From Pedobacter sp. BS3 (lineage in GTDB: Bacteria > Bacteroidota > Bacteroidia > Sphingobacteriales > Sphingobacteriaceae), in NCBI RefSeq assembly GCF_008274585.1, contig NZ_VTRT01000009.1, positions 59,057 through 123,056 of the forward strand: a DNA stretch of 64,000 nucleotides, written 5' to 3'. Shown here in pieces: positions 1 to 9,222 of this stretch; the first letter of the stretch is position 1; each line of letters opens with the position of its first letter. The notes beneath the pieces are model-generated. The model saw only the letters and a list, made by a program, of their open reading frames with translations. It did not search any database and had not been told where the DNA came from. Made by a program: the position numbers and the translations under genes.

Positions 1-700
1 CCGCCGTTATAATGACGATAACAAAAACCAGGAATACCAGCAGGGCATATTTCTCATATCCCTTACCCAAAAATTTAAGCACTTTGGCGTAATCGAACTC
101 GTTGTTTTTATAAAATGGAATATTGGTTTTTGTTGATTTTACATTCTGGGTAAAATAATACTGGTTGCCACGTTGGTGCACTTCCAACGGGGCTGTGTTT
201 GTGGTAGGCAGCGCAACCTGCTGACGCACCACAATGGCCGGGTGAAAATACATTGTCCAGCCAATGATAAGTGCCAGGCCCACCTGTCCCATAATTTTAA
301 ATCTTCCGGCAAGGCCCTCCTTATCCTTTTTAAATACTTTGATATAATCATCTACAAAACCGATAACGCCCATCCAAACCGTGGTAATGAGCATTAAAAT
401 GATATAAATATTCTCTAACCTGGCGAACAGCAAGGTAGGAACCAATATCCCCAACAGGATAATAATTCCGCCCATGGTTGGCGTTCCCTGCTTTTGCATT
501 TGCCCTTCCAAACCCAGGTTACGTACGGTTTCGCCTACCTGTTTGGCCCGCAAAAAACGGATAAGCCGGCTGCCATATACGGTTGTAATGATCAGCGACA
601 GAATAACCGACATACTGGTACGGAACGATATGTACTGGAACACGCCTGTACCGGGTATGTTAAATTCTTTATGCAGCCAGATGAACAGATAGTATAACAT
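1..700 (-). CDS. mraY: Phospho-N-acetylmuramoyl-pentapeptide-transferase (partial)
   Basis: MraY moves phospho-MurNAc-pentapeptide from UDP onto undecaprenyl phosphate in the inner membrane, giving lipid I. Reading the minus strand from the ATG at 700 gives about 233 residues with no stop before the window edge, so the C-terminal third is missing. The visible part has hydrophobic segments, the conserved GTPTMGG stretch at about residues 72-78 and the catalytic DDY motif (FVDDYIKVFKKD) near residue 117, all hallmarks of the family. It is the last visible gene of the dcw operon, 87 bases after the murE stop, and is presumably co-transcribed with it. Identification is firm; only the 3' end is unknown. 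Confidence 0.95.
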   Translation of the reverse strand, partial: MLYYLFIWLHKEFNIPGTGVFQYISFRTSMSVILSLIITTVYGSRLIRFLRAKQVGETVRNLGLEGQMQKQGTPTMGGIIILLGILVPTLLFARLENIYIILMLITTVWMGVIGFVDDYIKVFKKDKEGLAGRFKIMGQVGLALIIGWTMYFHPAIVVRQQVALPTTNTAPLEVHQRGNQYYFTQNVKSTKTNIPFYKNNEFDYAKVLKFLGKGYEKYALLVFLVFVIVIITA

Positions 701-787
701 AATATCAAGTCAAAAATCAAAAGGTAAAACAGGCAACCTGCTTAAAATCACTGACATAAAATAAATTCACAACCATAGTTTCTATAT

Positions 788-2248
788 TCAGTTTATATTC
801 ATTAACTCTTCTTCCAGGATCTTTTTGTCGTCAAAATCATGCTTCACGCCGTTAACTTCCTGGTACTTTTCGTGACCTTTGCCAGCCAGCAGAATAATGT
901 CACCGGCTTTTGCCAGGTGACAGGCTGTACGGATGGCCTCCTTACGATTGGTAATGTGCAGCACCTTCCGTTTATCTTCGGCATTGAGGCCGGATTCCAT
1001 ATCTTTTAATATTTGCTCCGGGTCTTCGCTGCGTGGATTATCTGAGGTAAGTATCACTTTATCGCTCCAGTTGCAGGCCGTTTTTGCCATCACCGGTCGT
1101 TTTGCTTTATCGCGGTCGCCACCACAGCCAATAACTGTAATTACCTGCTCATTCCCTTTGCGGATGTCGTGTATGGTGCTCAGCACATTTTGCACGGCAT
1201 CGGGCGTATGGGCATAATCTACAATACCGATAATGCCGCCTGCAGAATTGACATAATCAAAGCGACCTTCAGCCCCGCTTAAACGGCTCATGACGGTCAA
1301 TATCCTGGCCCTGTCCTGCTCCAGCAGCATGGCCGCACCATATACGGCCAGCAGGTTATAGGCATTGAAGCTGCCAACCAGCTTAAACCACACATCCTCG
1401 CCATCTATATTCATCAGCAGGCCGTTAAAATGGTCTTCCAGTATGCGACCTTTGAAATCTGCAATATTTTTAAGGCCGTAGGTTTTGATGTGAGCCTGTG
1501 TATTTTGCAGCATTACCCGGCCGTGCTTGTCATCAATATTGGTGAGGGCAAATGCCGATCTATCCAGCTTATCAAAAAATGATTTCTTCGCTTTCAGATA
1601 TGCGTCGAACGTACCGTGAAAGTCCAGGTGGTCATGTGTAAGATTGGTAAATATTCCACCTGTAAAGTGTAAACCGGCTATACGCGACTGTGCTACGGCA
1701 TGCGAGCTTACTTCCATAAAGCAGTAATCACAACCGGCATCAACCATTTGCCGCAGTAAGCGGTTCAGCACAACCTGGTCGGGAGTGGTGTGTGTAGATG
1801 GAATTACCTGACCGTTTACCTGGTTTTCTACCGTAGATATCAAACCGGCTTTGTATCCCAATTCCCTGAACAACTTATACAGCAGGGTGGCTACCGTGGT
1901 TTTGCCATTGGTTCCGGTAACACCCACCAACGCAAGTTGCCGCGATGGATGATCATAAAAGCTTGATGCCAGCATCCCCAATGCCTCTGCCGAATTTTCT
2001 ACCTGAACGTAACAGACACCGGCAAGGAGATCAGCCGGCAACTCCTCGCAAACAATGACTTTAACGCCCTGCTGAATTACCTGGTCAATGTAAGCATGTC
2101 CATCGGTAACAGTTCCGCGTACAGCAACAAACAAGGCATCGGCATGTGCTTTACGCGAATCGAATACAATTTCAGAAACGGACACCGCATCCGGCCCATA
2201 AAGTTGCTTAACCGGTACATGATGTAATATGTCGCTTAGTATCTTCAT
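788..2248 (-). CDS. murE: UDP-MurNAc-tripeptide synthetase, meso-DAP adding
   Basis: MurE is the cytoplasmic ATP-dependent ligase that adds the third residue to UDP-MurNAc-L-Ala-D-Glu. The 486-residue product has the usual three-domain Mur ligase length, the P-loop GTNGKT at residues 112-117, a KAKKSFF stretch near 219 that should hold the carbamylated lysine, and DNPR at residues 403-406. DNPR is the signature of enzymes selecting meso-diaminopimelate, which fits the dapD gene found 5 kb away. Its start codon overlaps the end of ftsI by four bases (ATGA type), so the two are probably translationally coupled. Confidence 0.97.
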   Translation of the reverse strand: MKILSDILHHVPVKQLYGPDAVSVSEIVFDSRKAHADALFVAVRGTVTDGHAYIDQVIQQGVKVIVCEELPADLLAGVCYVQVENSAEALGMLASSFYDHPSRQLALVGVTGTNGKTTVATLLYKLFRELGYKAGLISTVENQVNGQVIPSTHTTPDQVVLNRLLRQMVDAGCDYCFMEVSSHAVAQSRIAGLHFTGGIFTNLTHDHLDFHGTFDAYLKAKKSFFDKLDRSAFALTNIDDKHGRVMLQNTQAHIKTYGLKNIADFKGRILEDHFNGLLMNIDGEDVWFKLVGSFNAYNLLAVYGAAMLLEQDRARILTVMSRLSGAEGRFDYVNSAGGIIGIVDYAHTPDAVQNVLSTIHDIRKGNEQVITVIGCGGDRDKAKRPVMAKTACNWSDKVILTSDNPRSEDPEQILKDMESGLNAEDKRKVLHITNRKEAIRTACHLAKAGDIILLAGKGHEKYQEVNGVKHDFDDKKILEEELMNIN

Positions 2249-4347
2249 TGTAATTCCAGCATGACGATGGCTCCCTTAGCCGCTTTGGCTCCCGGCTCAA
2301 CCGATTGTTTAACAACTTTACCGCTTCCTTTAACCACAGGCCGTAAACCTGCATTACCTAATAAGTATAAGGCGTCTTTTAAGCCCATGCCTGTAACATC
2401 CGGAACCATACCCTCTTTATAATCAATATCCTGGAAGCTGATCCCGTTATTGGTATCAATGGCGTGAATATATTCGCTGTTTGAGGCCAGCAAGGCTTTA
2501 ATGCCAAATGACTTGTATACATATTGCGTGGCCTGCTTATTTCCCGACTTCGATACAGGCATTTTGGTGTTGCCTACAAACTGCTCTTTACTCACATTAT
2601 CGTACATCTCGATATCATTGGCGTAAACCTTATCGGCAACTTCGCGGAAAACCGGCCCGGAAACCAGCGCTCCATAATAGGCGCCTTTAGGATTATTGAT
2701 CACCACGATCATACTGTATTTGGGATTGTTGGCCGGGAAATATCCGCAAAACGATGCCTGGTATCTTCTTACCCGGTAACCGGCACGACCATCGGCAACC
2801 TGGGCCGTACCTGTTTTTCCGGCAACACTGTACAAGGGATTCTTTATCACTTCTTTTCCCGAACCTTCCAGCACAACGCCTTCCAGCATTCCTTTCAGTT
2901 TTCCAAGTGTTTCATCCGAGCATATTTTCTCATTGATAACCCGAGCCTTAAAAGTTTCTATGGTGTTACCCAAACGGCGTATCTCGCGAACAAATACCGG
3001 CGAAATCATCTTACCATTATTAGCCACAGCGTTATATAAGGTAAGCATTTGCAGAGGCGTTATTTTACTTTCGTAACCGTAAGCCATCTGCGGCAGCGTA
3101 AGCCCGCTCCATGATTTACTGATTTTAGGATTTTTAATCAACGGCCTGCCTTCACCGGGAATCTGCAAACCCAGCTTCTCATTCAGATGCAGGTCATATA
3201 GTTTATCGGTAAACTCCTGTGGATTATCTTTATAATGCTGATAAACCAGCTTAGCCACGGCCACGTTCGATGACACCTCAAAAGCCCGTTTTACGCTGAT
3301 GATCTGGTTACCCAAATGCGAATCGCGAATGGTATGATTATACACACGGAACGTTCCGCCCTCACAGTCAACTTTGGTGGCAGTATCCAGCTTATGCTGG
3401 TCTAACATCGTCAGGTACGATGCCAGCTTAAAGGTAGAACCGGGCTCGGCGCTCTCGGCTATGGCATAATTAAATTTCTCTTCATATTGTCCCTCGCCTA
3501 CCTTGGTAAAGTTGGCAATGGCCCTGATCTCGCCGGTCGCTACTTCCATGAGTACTACACAACCGTGGTCGGCATCGCTTTTAATCAGTTGTTTACGTAA
3601 GGCGTTTTGCGCCAGATCCTGCATATTAATATCAATGGTCGATATAATATCGGCGCCATCTTTGGGTGCGATTTCGGCATCACGGTTAACGGGCATCCAG
3701 GCGCCGCCTGCAATACGCTGCATCAGTTGTTTGCCGGTTTCGCCATCAATATAATTACTGTATGCACCTTCCAGACCTACCGGCTGCACATTGGGATTTT
3801 TATAGCCAATGGTACGCGATGCAAGGGTTTTAAAAGGCAGAATGCGCTTATTTAGCTGCACCGTTATCAAGCCGCCCTTATACCGGCCCAGGTTAAATAT
3901 GGGAAATTTCTTAATGACGGCCAGCTCACTGTGCGACACCTTTCTGCGGATCAGGAAATAACGTTCATGATCTTTGCGTGCTTTACGTAGCATACGTGAA
4001 TATTGTGCCGTGCTTTTATCGCCAAAATAGGCTGACATCTTAGCGGCCAGCGAATCTACCTTTTCGTAAAAAACATCGTCTTTTTCAATGCCGCCGGCCA
4101 GCAAATCCATCCGCAGCTCATATTCCGGAACAGAGGTAGCCAGTAAACTTCCATCCACCGAATAAATGTTGCCACGTACAGCCTCAATGTTTACGTACTT
4201 TGTCGACAGGCTATCGGCCATAGCCTTCCACCTGGGCCCTTGCACAAACTGAACGTTAAGCAGCTTTATCAAAACAGCAAGCGCAAACAGCACAATCAGC
4301 CCGAAGGCGATGTACACGCGAAGCAATATGTCTGTCCTGATATTCAT
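2245..4347 (-). CDS. ftsI: Division transpeptidase, penicillin-binding protein (FtsI/PBP3 type)
   Basis: This class B penicillin-binding protein cross-links septal peptidoglycan in the periplasm. The 700-residue product has one N-terminal membrane anchor (about residues 9-30), a dimerisation domain, and the transpeptidase motifs STFK (304-307, with the acylated serine), SSN (359-361) and KTGT (511-514). A single C-terminal PASTA domain follows from about residue 647, as in other Bacteroidota division PBPs and unlike E. coli FtsI. It sits between ftsL and murE, overlapping murE by 4 bases and starting 9 bases after the ftsL stop, so it is part of one tight operon. Confidence 0.95.
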   Translation of the reverse strand: MNIRTDILLRVYIAFGLIVLFALAVLIKLLNVQFVQGPRWKAMADSLSTKYVNIEAVRGNIYSVDGSLLATSVPEYELRMDLLAGGIEKDDVFYEKVDSLAAKMSAYFGDKSTAQYSRMLRKARKDHERYFLIRRKVSHSELAVIKKFPIFNLGRYKGGLITVQLNKRILPFKTLASRTIGYKNPNVQPVGLEGAYSNYIDGETGKQLMQRIAGGAWMPVNRDAEIAPKDGADIISTIDINMQDLAQNALRKQLIKSDADHGCVVLMEVATGEIRAIANFTKVGEGQYEEKFNYAIAESAEPGSTFKLASYLTMLDQHKLDTATKVDCEGGTFRVYNHTIRDSHLGNQIISVKRAFEVSSNVAVAKLVYQHYKDNPQEFTDKLYDLHLNEKLGLQIPGEGRPLIKNPKISKSWSGLTLPQMAYGYESKITPLQMLTLYNAVANNGKMISPVFVREIRRLGNTIETFKARVINEKICSDETLGKLKGMLEGVVLEGSGKEVIKNPLYSVAGKTGTAQVADGRAGYRVRRYQASFCGYFPANNPKYSMIVVINNPKGAYYGALVSGPVFREVADKVYANDIEMYDNVSKEQFVGNTKMPVSKSGNKQATQYVYKSFGIKALLASNSEYIHAIDTNNGISFQDIDYKEGMVPDVTGMGLKDALYLLGNAGLRPVVKGSGKVVKQSVEPGAKAAKGAIVMLELQ

Positions 4348-4356
4348 TCTCTATTC

Positions 4357-4776
4357 CTATTTTCCGTTTCCGGGTATTATAATTTTTTTAGGCGGCTCAA
4401 CAGATTCTTTTAAGCCCAGGGTATCTACCCGCCTGGCAACTTCCGTTTGCGTACTTTTCAGCATCAGATCGGCTTTTAACGTTTTAAAATCCCAGCTCAA
4501 CTCTTTCACTTCTTTGCTCAGCTTACCAATATCCCTGATATTGTTTTCGGCAAAATGCCGGTTGCCGATATAGATCATCCCCAAAAAGGCCAGAAATATG
4601 ATAAAGGGCAGCATTTCTGTAGCCGTTTCTTTGGATATCACCCCATCGGTAAACAGCCCGGTTACAAAGTTTCGCGGAAGCTCAGCTTTCGGTTTTACCT
4701 CCGGCTGAGCTTCCTGCTCCACTTCCCCTTTTAATAATTCGTCTTTAAAACGATTATCCATTTCTTTATTTCGCAT
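4357..4776 (-). CDS. ftsL: FtsL-like division protein
   Basis: A 139-residue bitopic membrane protein in the position always held by ftsL, between rsmH and ftsI. It has a charged cytoplasmic N-terminus of about 55 residues, one membrane segment (about residues 57-74, TEMLPFIIFLAFLGMIYIG), and a periplasmic helical region around residues 80-125 likely to form the coiled coil with FtsB-type partners. Sequence similarity to proteobacterial FtsL is low; the call rests on position and topology. A second methionine at residue 6 (4761) is an alternative start. Confidence 0.82.
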   Translation of the reverse strand: MRNKEMDNRFKDELLKGEVEQEAQPEVKPKAELPRNFVTGLFTDGVISKETATEMLPFIIFLAFLGMIYIGNRHFAENNIRDIGKLSKEVKELSWDFKTLKADLMLKSTQTEVARRVDTLGLKESVEPPKKIIIPGNGK

Positions 4777-4794
4777 TGAGATAGCTCACCTCAA

Positions 4795-4843
4795 CCCTCC
4801 CAACCGCGTGTCGCCTTAGTTTTAGCGGTGGCGCAAGGGAGGG
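4795..4843. repeat. Interspersed hairpin repeat, copy 1
   Basis: Between rsmH and ftsL a CCCTCCC arm (4795-4801) pairs with GGGAGGG (4837-4843), with an inner stem around CGCC and GGCG. A close relative sits at 50658-50704, sharing CAACCGCGTG, CGCCTTAG and CGGTGGCGCAAGG. The element splits the dcw operon with a 174-base spacer. It has no T-run, so a terminator role is not supported. Confidence 0.6.
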
Positions 4844-4950
4844 AGTAAACTGTGCTATTCATCTTGTCTTTTGCATCTGTGTTCTTGTCTCTCTTAGCCT
4901 CTTAAACCATCTACCTTAAACCTTCCCCCCTTCAGCCTTCTACCTTACCA

Positions 4951-5853
4951 TTAAATCTTTTCCGCTATGCGCAGCTTTGCGCTACGGGCCCTGTTATTCT
5001 GTTTTATTTCTTCTGCCGATGCTGTAATGGCTTTACGCGATACAACCTTTAACGGCTTAATTTCATTACCATAAAAATCTTTCTCCACCTCTCCCCTGAA
5101 TTTGCCTTTTGCCATAAAATTCTTCACCAGCCGGTCTTCCAGCGAATGGTACGACATAACCACCAGCCTTCCGCCCTGCTTTAATATCTCTACCGACTGT
5201 TGCAAAAACTCCTGCAAAGCAGCCAGCTCCTGGTTTACCTCAATGCGTAAAGCCTGAAATACCTGTGCCAGGTATTTATTCTCTTTTCCTTTCGGGATCA
5301 GTCCGGCTATGGCCGATTTTAAATCAGCTACCGTATCGATCGGTTTATTCAACCGGGCTGTAACCACCGTTTTAGCCAGCGACCGGGCATTCTGAATTTC
5401 GCCGTATTCACCAAACAAGCGGTGCAGCTCCTTTTCGGGATAGGTATTTACAATACCGGCAGCGGTTAGCGTAGCCGACTGATCCATGCGCATATCCAAA
5501 CCGGCATCAAACCGGATAGAAAACCCCCGCTCTGGCTGATCAAACTGGTGCGACGACACACCCAGATCAGCCAGAATACCATTAACGGTTGGAGCCCCGT
5601 GTAAACGGCAGTTATTTTTCAGATAGCGGAAGTTCTGATCTATAAAGGTTAACCGATCATCATTTGGAATATTTTTTTGCGCATCTGCATCCTGGTCAAA
5701 GGCCAGCAAGCGACCGCTTTTATTTAAATGCTTGAGTATTTCACGGGAATGTCCGCCACCACCAAAGGTTACATCCACATAAACGCCATCCGGCTTAATG
5801 GCCAGCGCATCCATACATTCACGAAGCATTACGGGAGTATGATAATTACTCAT
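4951..5853 (-). CDS. rsmH: 16S rRNA (cytosine1402-N4)-methyltransferase
   Basis: RsmH (MraW) methylates N4 of C1402 in the ribosomal P site, using S-adenosylmethionine. The product is 300 residues from the start chosen here. SAM binding is shown by DVTFGGGGHS (about residues 27-36), and the C-terminal SYHSLEDRLVK motif is also typical. I chose the ATG at 5853 (MSNYHTPVML) over the one six codons upstream at 5871: the family normally starts just before YHxPVML, and a GGAGG lies five bases ahead of it. With this start it overlaps the end of mraZ by 8 bases, as commonly seen in dcw clusters. Confidence 0.95.
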   Translation of the reverse strand: MSNYHTPVMLRECMDALAIKPDGVYVDVTFGGGGHSREILKHLNKSGRLLAFDQDADAQKNIPNDDRLTFIDQNFRYLKNNCRLHGAPTVNGILADLGVSSHQFDQPERGFSIRFDAGLDMRMDQSATLTAAGIVNTYPEKELHRLFGEYGEIQNARSLAKTVVTARLNKPIDTVADLKSAIAGLIPKGKENKYLAQVFQALRIEVNQELAALQEFLQQSVEILKQGGRLVVMSYHSLEDRLVKNFMAKGKFRGEVEKDFYGNEIKPLKVVSRKAITASAEEIKQNNRARSAKLRIAEKI

Positions 5854-6310
5854 CTTCCCTCCTTCCTGCATTACCCATTACTTCTTCTGCCAGGTTAGCA
5901 AAGTTTTCGGGCTCATTATCCAGTTGCGCATCGTACGCATCTTTAGCCCAAACTTCTATTTTATTAAACTGGCAGGATAACACCACCTCGTTACCAATGC
6001 CTGCATAATCCAGCAGAGCCTTGGGTAACAGCACCCGGTTTGATGAATCGAGCATCAATTCTGATGCACCGCGGGTAAAATAGCGTATAAATTCACGTGT
6101 TTTCTTCTCGTATTGATTTAACCGACCCAGGTCTTCCATGATCTTGTCCCACTCCTTACGGGTGTAGATAACCAGATGCTTCTCAAAGCCACGATTGATC
6201 ACCAAACCGTCTTTTTCGGCCTCAGGAAGCTGCTTCTTGAGGTTCGACGGGATCATCATCCTGCCTTTGGCATCCAGCTTACAATCAAACTCTCCTAAGA
6301 AATGAGACAT
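5846..6310 (-). CDS. mraZ: Transcriptional regulator MraZ
   Basis: MraZ is a DNA-binding protein with two AbrB-like swapped-hairpin half-domains that controls the dcw operon. The 154-residue product carries the two repeats, each with the family's DxxxR signature: DAKGR at residues 13-17 and DSSNR at 88-92. It is the first gene of the operon, and its likely own operator of three evenly spaced boxes lies 49 bases upstream. The E. coli homologue represses its own operon by binding such boxes; the same autoregulation is inferred here. Confidence 0.95.
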   Translation of the reverse strand: MSHFLGEFDCKLDAKGRMMIPSNLKKQLPEAEKDGLVINRGFEKHLVIYTRKEWDKIMEDLGRLNQYEKKTREFIRYFTRGASELMLDSSNRVLLPKALLDYAGIGNEVVLSCQFNKIEVWAKDAYDAQLDNEPENFANLAEEVMGNAGRREDE

Positions 6311-6358
6311 GTATAGTTATACCAATTAAAATCGAAAGTAAAATTAAAGATATTTTCT

Positions 6359-6382
6359 CCACATAATACCACTTTCCCCCAC
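6359..6382 (-). promoter_or_regulatory. MraZ boxes (three GTGG direct repeats, 10-bp period)
   Basis: Read on the minus strand, GTGG occurs at 6382-6379, 6372-6369 and 6362-6359, exactly ten bases apart: GTGGGGGAAA, GTGGTATTAT, GTGGAG. MraZ is known in E. coli and Mycoplasma to bind several TGGGN or GTGGG boxes separated by 5 bases, giving the same 10-bp period. The site is 49 bases before the mraZ start. A fourth GTGG at 6413-6410 is one base out of phase. I could not place a confident TAnnTTTG promoter here. Confidence 0.8.
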
Positions 6383-6909
6383 AAAAAGTTTTCAACAGGT
6401 AAAAAATTCCCACCGGAGACCCTAAAAGCGAAAAGAAGGTGGAAGGTAGAAGGCGGAAGGTGAGCGAAGCGAAATCCCGAGTATTCAGGATTGTAAGTTA
6501 TACGTAGTACGTTTTACGTGGAAGGCGAAAAGCAAAAAGCTGAATAGAAGAAGGGAAATTAAAGGTAACTCAATGAGTTATAGCATGCCCTTACTGACAA
6601 TTTTAAGAAAGAAGCTAAGAAACTTTCTTAAAAAATACGCCTCGCAGCGCTTTTTGGAAAAACTGGAGAAAAATTCCACGCTGGGACGTCCCTTTGGTAA
6701 TAATATTTATAAAACTTATACTCAAATCATTAAAGTAAAAAGCCGGAGGCTTAAAAGTAACTGAACGAAGCCGGAGCTTCGCTCAATCACAATTTAACGG
6801 TAGTATGAGTTAATTTCATTGTTGATCACACTCTAAAATTTATATATGAACCCTGATTTGTAATAGTCAACATCTCAAATCTCACGTCTGTTATCTCAAA
6901 TCTAAAAAG
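6383..6909. repeat. Gene-free stretch with heptamer repeat and a dispersed repeat copy
   Basis: No convincing gene. It contains four tandem heptamers GAAGGTG, GAAGGTA, GAAGGCG, GAAGGTG (6435-6462), then a short element with GCGAAATCCCGAG near 6465-6480. A partial copy of the dispersed repeat duplicated at 21585-21975 lies at 6739-6785 (aaagccggaggctt ... gaagccggagctt). A 63-codon plus-strand reading frame (6573-6764) ends inside that repeat and resembles nothing I know. Confidence 0.7.
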
Positions 6910-7320
6910 TCATTCCTCATCAAACCAGCTATCCGCATCGCCATCCAACAAATCATCTATTTCACGACGATCTTTTTTAGTAGGTCGTCCGGTTCCGCGG
7001 TCACGTTTAAGTACCGGTGCATGGAACATAGACTTATAGCTGTAGGTATCTTCTACAGGCGTAATATCTTCATAAAAATTAACAGCCGTTTTGGCATCAA
7101 CCCGTTTTTCCAACAGGGCTGTAACACGTATCACTTTACGTTCTATGCCTTTTTGCACAGTATACACTTCGCCGATTTTTACTATATGCGATGGTTTAAT
7201 GGTTTGTCCATCAAGTTTAACACGCCCTGCTTTACAGGCATCTGTAGCAAGACTACGGGTTTTAAAGGCCCGTATTGCCCATAAATATTTATCAATGCGC
7301 AGCTTTTCTTTATCGGCCAT
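6910..7320 (-). CDS. S4-domain RNA-binding protein (Hsp15/HslR-like)
   Basis: A 136-residue protein with an N-terminal S4 RNA-binding fold: LRIDKYLWAIRAFKTRSLA at about residues 7-25, followed by AGRVKLDGQ, the usual S4 core. The C-terminal half is basic (KRDRGTGRPTKKDRRE) then ends in an acidic tail. E. coli Hsp15 binds stalled 50S subunits carrying nascent chains; a similar ribosome-rescue role is possible but inferred. It is a single gene facing away from dapD. Confidence 0.88.
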   Translation of the reverse strand: MADKEKLRIDKYLWAIRAFKTRSLATDACKAGRVKLDGQTIKPSHIVKIGEVYTVQKGIERKVIRVTALLEKRVDAKTAVNFYEDITPVEDTYSYKSMFHAPVLKRDRGTGRPTKKDRREIDDLLDGDADSWFDEE

Positions 7321-7405
7321 AATTCAATGTAAGCCTAAAACGTATCGTGATAACATCCAAAATTCCTTAAAAAAATCTTTAATTTGCCACAAAATTTGAA
7401 AACAC

Positions 7406-8224
7406 ATGATTAACGAGCTGAAAAAATTAATAGAAGATGCCTGGGAAGATCGTACCCTGATTACCTTTAAAGAATACCGTGACGCCATTGAACTGGTTAT
7501 AGATAATCTTAACAAGGGCGAGCTTCGCGTAGCTGAGCCTGTTGGTAACAGGTGGCACGTTAACGACTGGATCAAAAAGGCCGTAATTCTATATTTTCCG
7601 ATACGTGAAATGAAGGTAACCGAAGTTGGCCCCTTTGTTTTTTACGATAAAATGAAGCTTAAAACCAACTATAAGGAATTAGGCGTACGGGTTGTGCCTC
7701 AGGCATCGGCACGTTATGGCGCTTACCTGGCTAAAGGCGTTATCCTGATGCCTTCTTATGTAAATATTGGCGCTTACGTGGATGAAGGTACCATGGTTGA
7801 TACCTGGGCTACCGTTGGTTCATGCGCACAAATTGGCAAAAACGTTCACCTTAGCGGAGGCGTTGGTATCGGAGGCGTACTTGAACCGGTGCAGGCATCG
7901 CCCGTAATTATTGAAGATGACTGCTTCATAGGCTCACGGGCTATCGTTGTTGAAGGCGTACGCGTTGAACGCGAAGCTGTTCTGGGCGCCAATGTATGTT
8001 TAACGGCTTCAACTAAAATTATTGATGTTACCGGCGATATGCCTATAGAGCATAAAGGTTTTGTGCCTTCCCGTTCGGTAGTTATTCCCGGTTCGTATAC
8101 CAAAAAGTTCCCTGCCGGCGAATACCAGGTTCCATGTGCACTGATCATTGGTAAACGTAAGGAATCCACCGATAAAAAAACATCGTTAAATGATGCCCTA
8201 CGGGATCATCAGGTAGCCGTGTAA
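7406..8224 (+). CDS. dapD: Tetrahydrodipicolinate N-succinyltransferase
   Basis: DapD transfers succinyl from succinyl-CoA to 2,3,4,5-tetrahydrodipicolinate in lysine and meso-DAP synthesis. At 272 residues it matches the family length. An N-terminal helical domain is followed by a left-handed beta-helix of hexapeptide repeats (about residues 100-230, e.g. GAYVDEGTMVDTWATVGSCAQ). The enzyme supplies the DAP that the MurE in this window is predicted to use. Its stop overlaps the next start (TAATG), so it is coupled to the glycosyltransferase gene. Confidence 0.97.
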   Translation: MINELKKLIEDAWEDRTLITFKEYRDAIELVIDNLNKGELRVAEPVGNRWHVNDWIKKAVILYFPIREMKVTEVGPFVFYDKMKLKTNYKELGVRVVPQASARYGAYLAKGVILMPSYVNIGAYVDEGTMVDTWATVGSCAQIGKNVHLSGGVGIGGVLEPVQASPVIIEDDCFIGSRAIVVEGVRVEREAVLGANVCLTASTKIIDVTGDMPIEHKGFVPSRSVVIPGSYTKKFPAGEYQVPCALIIGKRKESTDKKTSLNDALRDHQVAV

Positions 8225-9222
8225 TGCCAAAATTTCTCATTATCCAGACTGCCTTCATCGGCGATGTAGTACTGGCTACTGCCATTGCCGAAAAGCTGCA
8301 TCAGTATTATCCGCATCATCCAATCGATATACTGGTCAGGAAGGGGAACGAAGGACTACTCACAGGGCATCCTTTCATTAGAAAAGTCTGGATATGGGAT
8401 AAAAAGAAAAACAAATTACGCAACCTGCTTAAACTGGCAGCGCAGGTACGTTCAGAAAAATACGATGAGGTGATCAACCTGCAACGTTATTTTTCGTCGG
8501 GTTTATTAACCATTCTTTCAGGAGCAAACACAACAAGAGGGTTCAACAAAAACCCTCTTTCTGCTTTTTTTACAATCACCAAAAAGCATGCGATGACGAA
8601 AGATGGCACTCTTCATGAAACCGAACGCAATCAACAACTGATTGCCGACATAACGGATAATTCGGCTGCCATGCCGCGGCTTTATCCATCGGCGGCAGAC
8701 AGAAAACGTATAGCCGGTCTACAGGCCATGCCTTATATCTGCTGCGCCCCGGCATCCATCTGGTTTACTAAACGATATCCGGAAGAATACTGGATATCCT
8801 TTCTTCAGCAGCTGCCATCAGGATTAAAAATATACCTGCTGGGCAGCCCCGGAGACAAGGCATTATGCGAACGGATTATCCACAGTTCCGGCAATAGGGA
8901 TGCAGTGAATCTCTGCGGCTCGCTTTCATTCCTTGAATCTGCCGCCCTGATGGAAAATGCCAAAATGAACTACGTTAACGATTCTGCACCCCTGCATTTT
9001 GCATCGTCGGTAAATGCCCCGGTTACCGCCATATTCTGTTCAACAGTTACTAATTTTGGCTTCGGGCCATTGTCTGACAAAAGGTACATCGTACAAATTG
9101 ATTATGAGCTGTACTGCCGTCCGTGCGGGCTTCACGGGTATAAAACCTGCCCGCAAAAACACTTTAAGTGCGCTCATGATATTCCACATCATCGCTTAAC
9201 CGATATCCTGTATGAAAATTGA
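8224..9222 (+). CDS. Glycosyltransferase family 9 (ADP-heptose:LPS heptosyltransferase type)
   Basis: The 332-residue product starts with FLIIQTAFIGDVVLATAIAE, the N-terminal Rossmann motif of family 9 glycosyltransferases. Downstream are the SIWFTKRYPEEYW and YLLGSPGDK stretches and the NDSAPLHFASSVNAPV donor-binding region near residue 255. Members add heptose or related sugars to the lipopolysaccharide core at the inner membrane. The acceptor cannot be read from sequence. The gene overlaps dapD by one base and tsaC by eleven. Confidence 0.92.
   Translation: MPKFLIIQTAFIGDVVLATAIAEKLHQYYPHHPIDILVRKGNEGLLTGHPFIRKVWIWDKKKNKLRNLLKLAAQVRSEKYDEVINLQRYFSSGLLTILSGANTTRGFNKNPLSAFFTITKKHAMTKDGTLHETERNQQLIADITDNSAAMPRLYPSAADRKRIAGLQAMPYICCAPASIWFTKRYPEEYWISFLQQLPSGLKIYLLGSPGDKALCERIIHSSGNRDAVNLCGSLSFLESAALMENAKMNYVNDSAPLHFASSVNAPVTAIFCSTVTNFGFGPLSDKRYIVQIDYELYCRPCGLHGYKTCPQKHFKCAHDIPHHRLTDILYEN

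Noticed and set aside
6573..6764. 63-codon frame between mraZ and the S4 gene
   Set aside because: Ends in a dispersed repeat, no family resemblance, no promoter or ribosome site.
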